A stretch of DNA of 15,536 nucleotides from Flavobacteriaceae bacterium UBA2540 (GTDB lineage Bacteria; Bacteroidota; Bacteroidia; Flavobacteriales; Flavobacteriaceae): assembly GCA_002340765.1 (NCBI GenBank), contig DDMS01000063.1, positions 9,863 to 25,398 of the forward strand, read 5' to 3'. Position 1 is the first letter of the stretch, and every line of letters starts with the position of its first letter. The position numbers and the translations under genes are program-made. Shown piece by piece: positions 1 to 7,278 of the stretch. The notes under the pieces were generated by a model that saw only the letters and a program-made list of their open reading frames with translations, did not search any database and was not told the DNA's origin.

Positions 1-38
1 AGCTCAACCTTTTTTTTATTTATAAAAACTTTATATTT

Positions 39-1259
39 TTAAGAAAGCATACTAACAGTTCTTTTTACGCCACTTACTAAAATGTCTATTTCTTCTTTTG
101 TGTTATAAAATGAAAATGAAGCTCTTACTGTTCCTGGAATGTTATAAAAATCCATAATAGGTTGTGTACAATGTTGACCTGTTCTTACGGCAATTCCCAA
201 TTTATCAAGAATAGTTCCAATATCATAAGGATGAATTGAACCCACATTGAATGAAATAACGGCTGTTTTTTCTGGAGCTGTTCCATAAATTTTGAGTCCT
301 TCAATCTTCAATAATTCTTCTGTGGCATACATCAAAAGTTCTTGTTCATACCCTGCAATTGTTTCAAACCCGATGGAATTCATATAGTCTAATGCAACTC
401 CAAAAGCAATTCCTCCACAAATATTTGGGGTTCCTGCTTCAAATTTATGTGGCAAACCAGCATAGGTTGATTTTTGAAAAGTAACCGTTTCAATCATTTC
501 TCCTCCACCTTGATATGGAGGCAATTTTTCTAACCATTCCTGTTTTCCATACAACATTCCAACACCTGTTGGACCACACAATTTGTGCGCAGAAGTCACA
601 TAAAAATCAACATTTAAAGCTTGTAAATCAGGCTTGATATGAGGTGTAGATTGAGCACCATCAATCAAAACTACCGCACCAATTTTATGAGCTGCATCAA
701 TGATTTCTTTGATTGGATTCACAGTTCCCAATGCATTAGAAACATGATTGCAAAAAACCAATTTGGTGTTTTTATTTAAGATTTGATGATACCTTTCCAT
801 TTCTAAAGTTCCAGCTTCAGTCATTGGAATAACTTTCAAAATAGCGCCTGTCTTTTCACATAACATTTGCCAAGGAACGATATTTGAATGATGTTCTAAA
901 GCAGAAACGATGATTTCATCATTTGGATTTAAAATTTCAGAAAATCCAGCAGCGATTAAATTGATTCCATGAGTTGTACCCGAAGTAAAAATGATTTCAT
1001 ACGGATGTTTCGCATTGAAATGCTTCTGAATTTTGATTCTTGCAGCTTCGTATTTATCAGTAGCTTCTTGGCTCAAAGCATGCACACCTCTGTGAATATT
1101 TGCGTTGTAATTGCTGTAATAATCTACAATGGCATCAATCACTATTTGAGGTGTTTGTGAAGTGGCAGCATTGTCGAAATAAACTAAAGGTTTGCCATTG
1201 ACAACTCTTTTAAGAATGGGGAAATCCTCACGAATTTTAGCAATATTTAACATAATCAT
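39..1259 (-). CDS. sufS: Cysteine desulfurase SufS (group II, PLP-dependent)
   Basis: SufS removes sulfur from L-cysteine as a persulfide and passes it to the SufBCD scaffold in the cytoplasm. The 406-residue frame is full length for the family. The PLP Schiff-base Lys is K226 in the motif TSAHK, D200 in VVLIDGAQS should bind the pyridine nitrogen, and H123/H124 lie in the ALEHHSN motif. The catalytic Cys is C364 in RTGQHCTQP, which matches the short active-site loop of group II (SufS/CsdA) enzymes rather than IscS. The first Met codon is at 1259, but homologues usually begin MLNIAKIR, so the Met at 1253 (404 residues) is equally likely. It is cut off from sufD by an opposing hydrolase gene and has its own likely promoter at 1272-1307. 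No SufE or SufU partner is seen, although only 38 bases lie downstream. Confidence 0.96.
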   Translation of the reverse strand: MIMLNIAKIREDFPILKRVVNGKPLVYFDNAATSQTPQIVIDAIVDYYSNYNANIHRGVHALSQEATDKYEAARIKIQKHFNAKHPYEIIFTSGTTHGINLIAAGFSEILNPNDEIIVSALEHHSNIVPWQMLCEKTGAILKVIPMTEAGTLEMERYHQILNKNTKLVFCNHVSNALGTVNPIKEIIDAAHKIGAVVLIDGAQSTPHIKPDLQALNVDFYVTSAHKLCGPTGVGMLYGKQEWLEKLPPYQGGGEMIETVTFQKSTYAGLPHKFEAGTPNICGGIAFGVALDYMNSIGFETIAGYEQELLMYATEELLKIEGLKIYGTAPEKTAVISFNVGSIHPYDIGTILDKLGIAVRTGQHCTQPIMDFYNIPGTVRASFSFYNTKEEIDILVSGVKRTVSMLS

Positions 1260-1271
1260 TATTTTAGATTA

Positions 1272-1307
1272 CAAAGATAAAGGTTGAAATTTGATTCGAT
1301 TCAAAAA
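1272..1307 (-). promoter_or_regulatory. Likely promoter of sufS (Bacteroidota -33/-7 type)
   Basis: On the minus strand 1279-1272 reads TATCTTTG, a perfect match to the Bacteroidota -7 consensus TAnnTTTG. A TTTTTG at 1307-1302 lies 22 bases upstream and fits the -33 TTG element. The -7 box is 12 bases from the first possible sufS start codon, so the leader would be very short. The promoter explains how sufS can be expressed although an opposite-strand gene separates it from sufD. The call rests on motif match and spacing only. Confidence 0.6.
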
Positions 1308-1323
1308 CTCTATATCATTTTCT

Positions 1324-1331
1324 TACTTTTA
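1324..1331 (+). promoter_or_regulatory. Weak -7 candidate for the serine hydrolase gene
   Basis: TACTTTTA at 1324-1331 matches seven of eight positions of TAnnTTTG and lies 20 bases before the hydrolase ATG. No TTG with good spacing was found upstream, so the call is tentative. The 92-base gap holds both this element and the divergent sufS promoter. Confidence 0.3.
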
Positions 1332-1351
1332 CATAGTCAAAATCTAATTTT

Positions 1352-2665
1352 ATGAAAATTGTAAAGCGTTTTTTATTACTTCTGTCAGTAGCAGCTTTAT
1401 TGATTGTGATGTTTAATTATCCAAAACTCAGTATTATTGCAGGGTATTCAGCAAAAAACACAGCTTCTTCTGTTTTTTTAGCAGAAAGGAGTTTGGCTTT
1501 TACGGATGCAACAGATAATAATTTTTCGCCTGTGAATGTGGCAACTGATAATCTTGGGAACAATAAAATGGCGATTTCTTCAGTTTTTGGATTATTGACA
1601 CGAAAAGCCATTTACAGAGAGGGTTTGGGCGCTGTTTTAACCCTATCTGAAGAAGATGAAAACGCTCCTTTTTTGAAACCAAAAAGAGCAAAATCTGACA
1701 ATGTCACACCTTTTCCTTATGGAAACGCGCCTCAAAAAGGCATAATTTTTGCGAATGTAAATTATAAAAAATTGAATGAAACTGTTTCATCTATCTTTGG
1801 AAAAGACAAATCTAGAGCAGTTGTTGTGATTTATAAAGACCAAATTCTTGCCGAAAAATATGCTGAAGGATTTGAAGAAAACTCTAAAATTTTAGGTTGG
1901 TCAATGACAAAAAGTATCACAAGCACGATTTTTGGAATTTTACAACATCAAAAAAAATTGAGCGTTTCAAACAAAGCTCCTATCAAATCTTGGCAAAAGG
2001 ATGCACGTAAAAACATCACCATTCACAATTTATTACAGATGAATTCTGGATTGGAATGGGATGAAAATTATGATAAAATATCGGATGTTACCAAAATGCT
2101 TTTCTTGGAAAAAGACATGACAAAAGCACAAGAAATAAAGCCGCTTTCTGGAAACACAAATGCTTCTTGGAATTACTCCTCTGGAACTTCGAATTTATTG
2201 TCAGGAATTATCAGAAATCAATTTGAAACGCATCAAGAATATTTGGATTTTTGGTACACTAATTTGATTGATAAAATCGGCATGAATTCAATGGTTTTAG
2301 AAACAGATTTAACAGGAAATTATGTAGGTTCTTCTTATGCTTGGGCAACTGCTAGAGATTGGGCGAAATTTGGCTTGTTGTATTTGCACAAAGGAAACTG
2401 GAATGGCGAACAATTATTTGATGCAAGTTGGGCTGAGTATGTTGCTACTCCTACACCAACCTCAGATGGAACTTATGGTGCGCAATTTTGGTTAAATGTA
2501 AAACCAACGTTTCAAGATGTCCCTAAAAACATGTTTTATGCTGATGGATATCAAGGTCAGCGTGTGTATATATTGCCTGATCAAGAGTTAGTTGTCGTTA
2601 GAGTGGGACTTGCTAATATGGATGAAAACACTTTTTTAAAAGCAATTATTGAGAGTATTCAATAA
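1352..2665 (+). CDS. Serine hydrolase, class C beta-lactamase-like fold
   Basis: A 437-residue protein of the beta-lactamase/penicillin-binding (serine hydrolase) superfamily. Residues 5-21 form a hydrophobic segment after a KIVKR start, suggesting a signal anchor or signal peptide without a lipobox Cys, so the catalytic domain should face the periplasm. The nucleophile motif SxxK is S184-M-T-K187. The YxN-like motif is Y275-S-S, and the third motif corresponds to D398-G-Y-Q-G-Q, where classical enzymes have KTG or HTG. The YSS and GYQGQ variants recall esterase or 6-aminohexanoate-dimer-hydrolase-like members rather than true beta-lactamases, so the substrate cannot be named. Residues 25-130 precede the catalytic domain and contain the GYSAKNTASSVFLAER stretch typical of Bacteroidota homologues. 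The gene lies opposite to, and between, sufD and sufS and has no obvious functional link to them. Confidence 0.85.
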   Translation: MKIVKRFLLLLSVAALLIVMFNYPKLSIIAGYSAKNTASSVFLAERSLAFTDATDNNFSPVNVATDNLGNNKMAISSVFGLLTRKAIYREGLGAVLTLSEEDENAPFLKPKRAKSDNVTPFPYGNAPQKGIIFANVNYKKLNETVSSIFGKDKSRAVVVIYKDQILAEKYAEGFEENSKILGWSMTKSITSTIFGILQHQKKLSVSNKAPIKSWQKDARKNITIHNLLQMNSGLEWDENYDKISDVTKMLFLEKDMTKAQEIKPLSGNTNASWNYSSGTSNLLSGIIRNQFETHQEYLDFWYTNLIDKIGMNSMVLETDLTGNYVGSSYAWATARDWAKFGLLYLHKGNWNGEQLFDASWAEYVATPTPTSDGTYGAQFWLNVKPTFQDVPKNMFYADGYQGQRVYILPDQELVVVRVGLANMDENTFLKAIIESIQ

Positions 2666-2714
2666 AAAAACCACAAAATTTGCCTAGTTTTCCTGATTAT
2701 AAAAACGAAACTAA

Positions 2715-4028
2715 TTATAAATTAAAGCCGATATTAATTTTCAATTTTTGCGCAATTAATTTGGTAATCCTACTCTTTACCTCAGGAATTTTTACGCTTT
2801 CTAAAACGGTATTTGCAAACGCATACATTAATAATGCTTTTCCTTCTTTTTTCGGAATTCCACGTTGTTGCATATAGAATAACGCCTCATCATCTAATTG
2901 ACCAATAGTACAGCCATGTGAACATTTTACGTCATCAGCAAAAATTTCAAGCTGAGGTTTTGCATTCACGTTTGCTTTGTCACTCACCAAAATGTTATTA
3001 TTTTGTTGATAGGCATTTGTTTTTTGAGCTTCTTTTGCCACTAAAACTTTTCCATTGAAAACGCCTGTTGAACGTTCGTCATAAATTCCTTTATAATCTT
3101 GATGACTTTCGCAATTTGGCCCGATATGATGGACTAAAGTGTGATGATCAACAAGTTGCTTGTCTTCAATAATGGTAATTCCTTTCAAAATCGAGTTGAT
3201 ATGTTCTCCTCTTTGATAAAAATTTAAGTTGTTTCTGGTGATATTCCCTCCAAATGAAAAAGTATGAACAGATACTTCGCTGTTTGTTTTTTGTTCAATA
3301 AAAGTATTGTCAACCAAAGAAGCATTCAAATTGTCATTTTGGATTTTATAATAATCAACAGTCGCATTTCTTGCTACAAAAACTTCAGTAACTACGTTTG
3401 ATAAAACCGCATTTGAATTCAAACTTTGATGACGTTCAATGATTTGTACATGTGCATTTTCTTCAAGAACAATAAGATTTCTAGGTTGCATCATAGTTGC
3501 AATTTCAGAACCTGTTGTTAAATTGATAATTTGAATTGGTTTTTGAACTTCCACATTTTTTGGAATGTTAATATAAGATCCTTCTTTTGCAAAAGCAGTA
3601 TTCAAAGAGGTTAAATTGTCTTGTTTTGCTATTTTATTAAAGTAGTTTTCGATAACTATTTTATATTTTGGTTTGGTTAATGCAGCAGACATTAAGCAAA
3701 CATCAATCGTATCATGCGTTGTTTCTGATAAAAATGAATTGTATTTTCCGTCGATAAAAACTACTTTATAGGAGTCAATATCGTGTATGAAATATTTTTT
3801 TACATCTGCCAAATCAACAGAAACTTCTTTATTTGGAAAAAGACTATAATCATTTTTTAAAACAGTATTTAGAGAAGTGTATTTCCATTCCTCTAATTTT
3901 TTGGATGGGAAACCCAATTTTTCAAAGTTTTCAAGTGATTTCATACGAATTTCATGAATGTCAGAATTCATGTCCATTTCGTTTTCAAAAGCGACATATG
4001 AAGAGAGTATTTTATCTTTTAAATCCAT
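2715..4028 (-). CDS. sufD: Fe-S cluster assembly scaffold protein SufD
   Basis: SufD pairs with SufB in the SufBC2D complex, where the Fe-S cluster is built at the SufB-SufD interface. The 437-residue protein has an N-terminal helical part (about 1-150) and the SufB/SufD beta-helix core (about 150-400). Within the core, KCSHGCTIGQLDDEALFY carries H371, which aligns with the SufD His considered important at the cluster-forming interface in E. coli (H360). The SRGI-like motif near the C-terminus (QQRGIPKKEGKALL) is also typical. The ATG at 4028-4026 fits the usual N-terminus. It lies downstream of sufC, with a decayed gene in between. It converges with the serine hydrolase gene across a 49-base gap that shows no strong terminator. 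Confidence 0.95.
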   Translation of the reverse strand: MDLKDKILSSYVAFENEMDMNSDIHEIRMKSLENFEKLGFPSKKLEEWKYTSLNTVLKNDYSLFPNKEVSVDLADVKKYFIHDIDSYKVVFIDGKYNSFLSETTHDTIDVCLMSAALTKPKYKIVIENYFNKIAKQDNLTSLNTAFAKEGSYINIPKNVEVQKPIQIINLTTGSEIATMMQPRNLIVLEENAHVQIIERHQSLNSNAVLSNVVTEVFVARNATVDYYKIQNDNLNASLVDNTFIEQKTNSEVSVHTFSFGGNITRNNLNFYQRGEHINSILKGITIIEDKQLVDHHTLVHHIGPNCESHQDYKGIYDERSTGVFNGKVLVAKEAQKTNAYQQNNNILVSDKANVNAKPQLEIFADDVKCSHGCTIGQLDDEALFYMQQRGIPKKEGKALLMYAFANTVLESVKIPEVKSRITKLIAQKLKINIGFNL

Positions 4029-4041
4029 TTTTTCAATTTTT

Positions 4042-4090
4042 GTTTCTGTTGTTTCTATTGTTTTTTTGTTTCTATTGTTGTGGGTTTCTA
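4042..4090. repeat. Short imperfect tandem repeat, GTTTCTATTG units
   Basis: On the plus strand the unit GTTTCT(A/G)TTG occurs at 4042, 4051 and 4068, and a partial GTTTCTA at 4084-4090 overlaps the stop codon of the decayed four-helix-bundle gene. The two best copies (4051-4060 and 4068-4077) are identical over ten bases with a 17-base period. It fills most of the gap between that pseudogene and sufD. It is low in complexity, probably slippage-prone, and no function is evident. Confidence 0.5.
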
Positions 4091-4483
4091 AGATGATTTA
4101 AATTTATTTCCTTTAAAATCATTTTTGTTTAAATAATTGATAAAGTTTGCAATTTTTTGATTTAATTGTTCGTAATCTTTGGGTAACTCACTCAATTTTT
4201 CCTCTGTGATATATTCAGCATCAAAAACCCGATAGCATTGTGATCGTGTTTCGCCCGAAGAACCTTTAGCGATAGATAAAAACTGTCTAAATTCTAAATT
4301 TCCATCTCTTTCAAACCCTTCAGCAATGTTATCCATCACAGATCCAGCAGCCGATTTTATTTATGAATTCAGTTTAAAATCTGTTTTTAAATCACTTGTT
4401 TTTGTAATTTCAATAATTATTTTTGAGAGTCTTCTGGCTTCTTGCCAAATTTATAAATCTTCAAATCTTTTTATTGTAGTCAA
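4088..4483 (-). pseudogene. Decayed four-helix-bundle (S23/IVS-type) protein gene
   Basis: Read from a TTG at 4483-4481, the frame gives MTTIKRFEDL, a stop, IWQEARRLSKIIIEITKTS, then KLNS, a second stop and IKSAAGSVMDNIAEGFERDG, running to a TAG at 4090-4088. This is the layout of the four-helix-bundle family related to 23S rRNA intervening-sequence proteins (FEDLxIWQxAR, NIAEGFER, FLxIAKGSSGETRSQ), about 130 residues. Two in-frame TAA codons, at 4453-4451 (codon 11, probably from GAA) and 4363-4361 (codon 41, probably from CAA), break it. The rest is in frame and well conserved, so decay looks recent. An in-frame GTG-ATG at 4339-4334 could still start an 83-residue fragment, but that would lack the first helix. 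The family's role is unclear; these genes often sit inside unrelated operons, as here between sufC and sufD. Confidence 0.88.
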
Positions 4484-4490
4484 AACAGTT

Positions 4491-4519
4491 AAACCTTTAA
4501 ACGATAGAAACCTTTAAAC
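4491..4519. repeat. Direct repeat of AAACCTTTAAAC beside sufC stop
   Basis: The 12-base sequence AAACCTTTAAAC occurs perfectly at 4491-4502 and 4508-4519, a 17-base period. The second copy includes the sufC stop codon (4514-4516). The repeats lie just upstream of the broken four-helix-bundle gene and may mark the edge of its insertion or simple slippage. Confidence 0.6.
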
Positions 4520-5275
4520 TAAATTTTCTAATTCCTGTTTTATCCAATCATATCCTTTTGCTTCTATTTCTAAAGCCAAAGAAGCAACACCTGATTTTAC
4601 GATTTTTCCATCGTATAAAACATGAACAAAATCAGGGACAATATAATCTAACAATCGTTGGTAATGTGTAATCACAATCACAGCATTGTCCTTAGATTTT
4701 AGCTTGTTTACGCCATTTGCAACGATTCTTAAAGCATCAATATCCAAACCAGAATCTGTTTCGTCTAAAATGGCTAATTTTGGCTCTAACATTGCCATTT
4801 GGAAAATTTCATTTCGTTTTTTCTCACCACCAGAAAAACCTTCATTCAAAGAACGAGACAAAAATTTTCTATCAATTTCTAACAATTCTGATTTTTCACG
4901 GATTTTTTGCAACATATCTTTTGCAGGCATGTCTTCTAAACCTCTAGCTTTTCTATTTTCGTTGATGGAAGTTTTTATAAAATTAGTCACAGAAACGCCA
5001 GGAATTTCAACAGGATATTGAAATGATAAAAACACACCAGCATGCGCTCTTTCTTCTGGTGACAATTCGCTAATATTTTCGCCATTCAATTCAATGGTTC
5101 CTTGCGTAACCTCATAGTCTTCTTTCCCAGCAATGATGTTGGCAAGTGTACTTTTTCCTGAGCCATTTGGACCCATAATTGCGTGAACTTCACCCGCTTT
5201 TACTTCAATATTCAATCCTTTTAAGATTGTTTTTCCATCTACAGTTGAATGTAAATTGTTGATTTTTAAAATCAT
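4514..5275 (-). CDS. sufC: Fe-S cluster assembly ATPase SufC
   Basis: SufC is the cytoplasmic ABC-type ATPase that drives conformational change of the SufBC2D scaffold; it has no membrane partner. The 253-residue protein has all ABC motifs: Walker A GPNGSGKST (35-43), the Q-loop around FQYPVEIPGVS (85-95), the signature FSGGEKKRNE (147-156), Walker B LAILDETDSGLD (167-178) with catalytic E172, and the H-loop ITHYQRLL with H204. The signature FSGGEKKR and the Walker B extension DETDSGLDIDAL are diagnostic for SufC as opposed to transport ATPases. The ATG at 5275-5273 gives the standard N-terminus. It lies 76 bases after sufB across a gap that holds a REP-like palindrome. Confidence 0.98.
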   Translation of the reverse strand: MILKINNLHSTVDGKTILKGLNIEVKAGEVHAIMGPNGSGKSTLANIIAGKEDYEVTQGTIELNGENISELSPEERAHAGVFLSFQYPVEIPGVSVTNFIKTSINENRKARGLEDMPAKDMLQKIREKSELLEIDRKFLSRSLNEGFSGGEKKRNEIFQMAMLEPKLAILDETDSGLDIDALRIVANGVNKLKSKDNAVIVITHYQRLLDYIVPDFVHVLYDGKIVKSGVASLALEIEAKGYDWIKQELENLV

Positions 5276-5318
5276 AACTTAAATTTATTTTTTTCTAATG
5301 TCCCTTTTTTTGTTTAAT

Positions 5319-5347
5319 ACCTAAAAGGTTTTTGAAACCTCGCAAGA
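5319..5347. repeat. Degenerate REP-like palindrome between sufB and sufC
   Basis: ACCTAAAAGGTTTTTGAAACCTCGCAAG resembles the better palindrome at 8357-8387 (ACCTACAAGGTTTTGAAA and so on), aligning along its length with a few substitutions. The core AGGTTT (5326-5331) pairs with AAACCT (5335-5340). It begins only a few bases after the sufB stop. There is no T tract on the transcribed side, so it does not look like a terminator; it could stabilise or process the suf mRNA. Confidence 0.6.
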
Positions 5348-5351
5348 TTTT

Positions 5352-6797
5352 TTATCCTACAGAACCTTCCAAAGAAATTTCTAATAATTTTTGTGCTTCT
5401 ACAGCAAATTCCATGGGTAATTTGTTAAGAACTTCTTTACTAAAACCGTTTACAATCAAAGCAATTGCTTTTTCATTATTAATTCCGCGTTGATTGCAGT
5501 AAAATAATTGGTCTTCACCGATTTTACTTGTAGTTGCTTCGTGCTCAATTTGTGCTGTATTATTTTTTACTTCAATGTATGGAAAAGTATGTGCACCACA
5601 TTCATTACCCATTAAAAGTGAATCACATTGTGAAAAATTTCGAGCATTTTCGGCTCTTGAATTTATCTGAACCAATCCACGATAACTATTTTGAGATTTT
5701 CCTGCAGAAATTCCTTTAGAAATAATCGTTGATTTAGTATTTTTCCCTAAGTGAATCATTTTTGTTCCAGTATCAGCTTGTTGAAAATGATTGGTTACTG
5801 CAATGGAATAAAATTCGCCAACAGAATTATTTCCTTTCAAAATACAACTTGGGTATTTCCATGTGATTGCAGAGCCAGTTTCTACCTGCGTCCAAGAAAT
5901 TTTGGCATTTGTTTCGCACAAACCTCTTTTTGTAACGAAATTAAAAACCCCACCTTTTCCATTGGCATCACCAGGAAACCAGTTTTGTACGGTTGAATAT
6001 TTTATTTCTGCATCATCCAACGCAATTAACTCAACGACTGCTGCATGAAGCTGATTTTCATCTCTTTGAGGAGCTGTACAGCCTTCTAAATAAGACACGT
6101 AACTTCCTTTATCAGCAATGACCAAGGTTCTTTCAAATTGACCTGTGCCACCTTCATTGATTCTAAAATAGGTTGACAATTCCATAGGACATTTTACGCC
6201 TTTTGGAATGTAGCAGAAAGATCCATCAGAAAAAACAGCTGAATTTAAAGCCGCATAAAAATTATCTGTTGTTGGGACGACTGAACCCATATATTTTTTT
6301 ATTAATTCAGGATATTCTTGAATTGCTTCAGAAATAGGCATAAAAATAATGCCTTTTTCAGCCAATGTTTTTTTGAAAGTTGTGGCTACAGAAACAGAGT
6401 CCATTACAATATCAACAGCAACATTCGCCAAACGTTTTTGTTCGGCCAATGAAATTCCTAACTTTTCGAAAGTTGCCAACATATCAGGATCAACTTCGTC
6501 AATAGAATTTAATTTTGGGTTCTTTTTTGGGGCAGAATAATAGGCAATTTCTTGAAAATTTGGTTTTTGGTATTTCACATTTGCCCATTCTGGTTCCTTC
6601 ATTTTTGTCCAACCACGATAGGCTTCCAATCGCCAATTGGTCATCCATTCTGGTTCGTTTTTCTTTTTAGAAATGGCACGAACAACATCTTCATTTAATC
6701 CTTTTGCAAACGTTTCGCTCTCAAAATCGCTATAAAAACCATACTCATATTGTTTGGTTTTTAATTCTTCTTTTAAATCGTCTTCAGTATACTTCAT
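5352..6797 (-). CDS. sufB: Fe-S cluster assembly scaffold protein SufB
   Basis: SufB is the main scaffold subunit of SufBC2D and accepts sulfur from SufS, usually through SufE or SufU. The 481-residue length is normal. The C-terminal beta-helix core contains EGCTAPQRDENQLHAA (C240), SRAENARNFSQCDSLLMG (C391), NECGAHTFPYIEV (C400) and IEHEATTSKIGEDQLFYC (E420). C240, C391 and E420 keep the spacing of E. coli C254, C405 and E434, so the residues thought to take part in sulfur transfer and cluster formation are present. The N-terminal part (MTNWRLEAYRGWTKM) is also typical. The ATG at 6797-6795 matches the family start. A 48-base gap with a palindromic repeat separates it from the upstream A-type carrier gene. 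A single operon with sufC and sufD is likely. Confidence 0.98.
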   Translation of the reverse strand: MKYTEDDLKEELKTKQYEYGFYSDFESETFAKGLNEDVVRAISKKKNEPEWMTNWRLEAYRGWTKMKEPEWANVKYQKPNFQEIAYYSAPKKNPKLNSIDEVDPDMLATFEKLGISLAEQKRLANVAVDIVMDSVSVATTFKKTLAEKGIIFMPISEAIQEYPELIKKYMGSVVPTTDNFYAALNSAVFSDGSFCYIPKGVKCPMELSTYFRINEGGTGQFERTLVIADKGSYVSYLEGCTAPQRDENQLHAAVVELIALDDAEIKYSTVQNWFPGDANGKGGVFNFVTKRGLCETNAKISWTQVETGSAITWKYPSCILKGNNSVGEFYSIAVTNHFQQADTGTKMIHLGKNTKSTIISKGISAGKSQNSYRGLVQINSRAENARNFSQCDSLLMGNECGAHTFPYIEVKNNTAQIEHEATTSKIGEDQLFYCNQRGINNEKAIALIVNGFSKEVLNKLPMEFAVEAQKLLEISLEGSVG

Positions 6798-6810
6798 AAT
6801 TTTTCTTTTT

Positions 6811-6841
6811 TACTCCTTCCCTTTGGGAAGGTTGGGATGGG
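6811..6841. repeat. REP-like palindrome in the sufA-sufB gap
   Basis: CCTTCCC (6815-6821) and GGGAAGG (6825-6831) form a perfect 7-base-pair stem with a 3-base loop, followed by TTGGGATGGGC. This GC-rich block stands out in AT-rich DNA and resembles a short dispersed intergenic repeat I associate with flavobacterial genomes. In the operon transcript it forms a hairpin but is followed by AGTAAAAAAG, not a U tract, so it is not a standard terminator. It could modulate expression between the carrier gene and sufB. Confidence 0.65.
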
Positions 6842-6845
6842 CATT

Positions 6846-7175
6846 TTACAGAGAGAAACTCTCCCCACAACCACAAGTTCTATTCGCATTTGGGTTGTTG
6901 AAAACAAATCCTTTTCCATTTAATCCTCCTGAATATTCTAAAATTGTTCCAACGAGATATAAAAAACTTTTTTTGTCAACGACTATTTTAATGTTGTTTT
7001 CTTCAAAAGTTTTATCACTTTCTAGCTGATTTTTATCAAAAGTAAGTTGATATGATAAACCTGAACAACCACCACTTTTTACACCAACTCTCACAAAATC
7101 TTTTGAGGCATCAAAGCCATCTTCGGTCATAAGTTCTATGACTTTTTTCTTTGCTGTATCTGAAACTTTTATCAT
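6846..7175 (-). CDS. A-type Fe-S carrier protein (SufA/IscA family)
   Basis: A 109-residue HesB/IscA-family protein that would receive clusters from SufBCD and deliver them to apoproteins in the cytoplasm. The three cluster-binding cysteines are all present: C37 in SGGCSGLSY and C101 and C103 in TCGCGESFSL. The frame stays open upstream to 7217, but MIKVSDTAKKK (ATG at 7175-7173) is the normal family N-terminus. The extension would also cross the predicted promoter at 7207-7239, so the shorter start is chosen. It is the first gene of the suf operon. Sequence alone does not separate SufA from IscA or ErpA; the operon position favours a SufA role. Confidence 0.94.
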   Translation of the reverse strand: MIKVSDTAKKKVIELMTEDGFDASKDFVRVGVKSGGCSGLSYQLTFDKNQLESDKTFEENNIKIVVDKKSFLYLVGTILEYSGGLNGKGFVFNNPNANRTCGCGESFSL

Positions 7176-7206
7176 AACTTTAAATAGATTAAATCTAAAT
7201 TGCATG

Positions 7207-7239
7207 CAAATATACAATATATGAGCTAAAAAATAACAA
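7207..7239 (-). promoter_or_regulatory. Likely promoter of the suf operon
   Basis: On the minus strand 7214-7207 reads TATATTTG, a perfect TAnnTTTG -7 element. A TTG at 7239-7237 lies 22 bases upstream, the same spacing as in the candidate sufS promoter. The -7 element is 31 bases before the carrier gene ATG, which gives a leader of roughly 25 bases. No IscR- or Fur-like operator was recognised. Confidence 0.6.
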
Positions 7240-7256
7240 TGAAATTATTGTGAAGT

Positions 7257-7272
7257 CCAATAAAACTATTGG
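7257..7272. repeat. Small inverted repeat upstream of the suf promoter
   Basis: CCAATA (7257-7262) and TATTGG (7267-7272) form a perfect 6-base-pair stem with loop AAAC, and TTTTTCTT follows on the plus strand. The adjoining gene is transcribed on the minus strand, where the T tract would lie upstream of the hairpin, so the orientation is wrong for a terminator of the lipoprotein operon. It lies about 18 bases beyond the suf -33 element and could be a weak operator, or chance. Confidence 0.35.
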
Positions 7273-7278
7273 TTTTTC

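Noticed and set aside
1352..2665. Calling the hydrolase an antibiotic-resistance beta-lactamase
   Set aside because: It has SxxK but YSS and GYQGQ in place of YxN and KTG, and a long N-terminal extension; many such proteins are esterases or amide hydrolases.
2666..2714. Possible bidirectional terminator between the hydrolase gene and sufD
   Set aside because: Only a 5-base GTTTT/AAAAC pairing with a long loop is present; AT-rich DNA produces this by chance.
4686..5021. A 111-codon open frame on the plus strand
   Set aside because: It is antisense to sufC, whose ABC motifs are intact; no protein-like features were seen.
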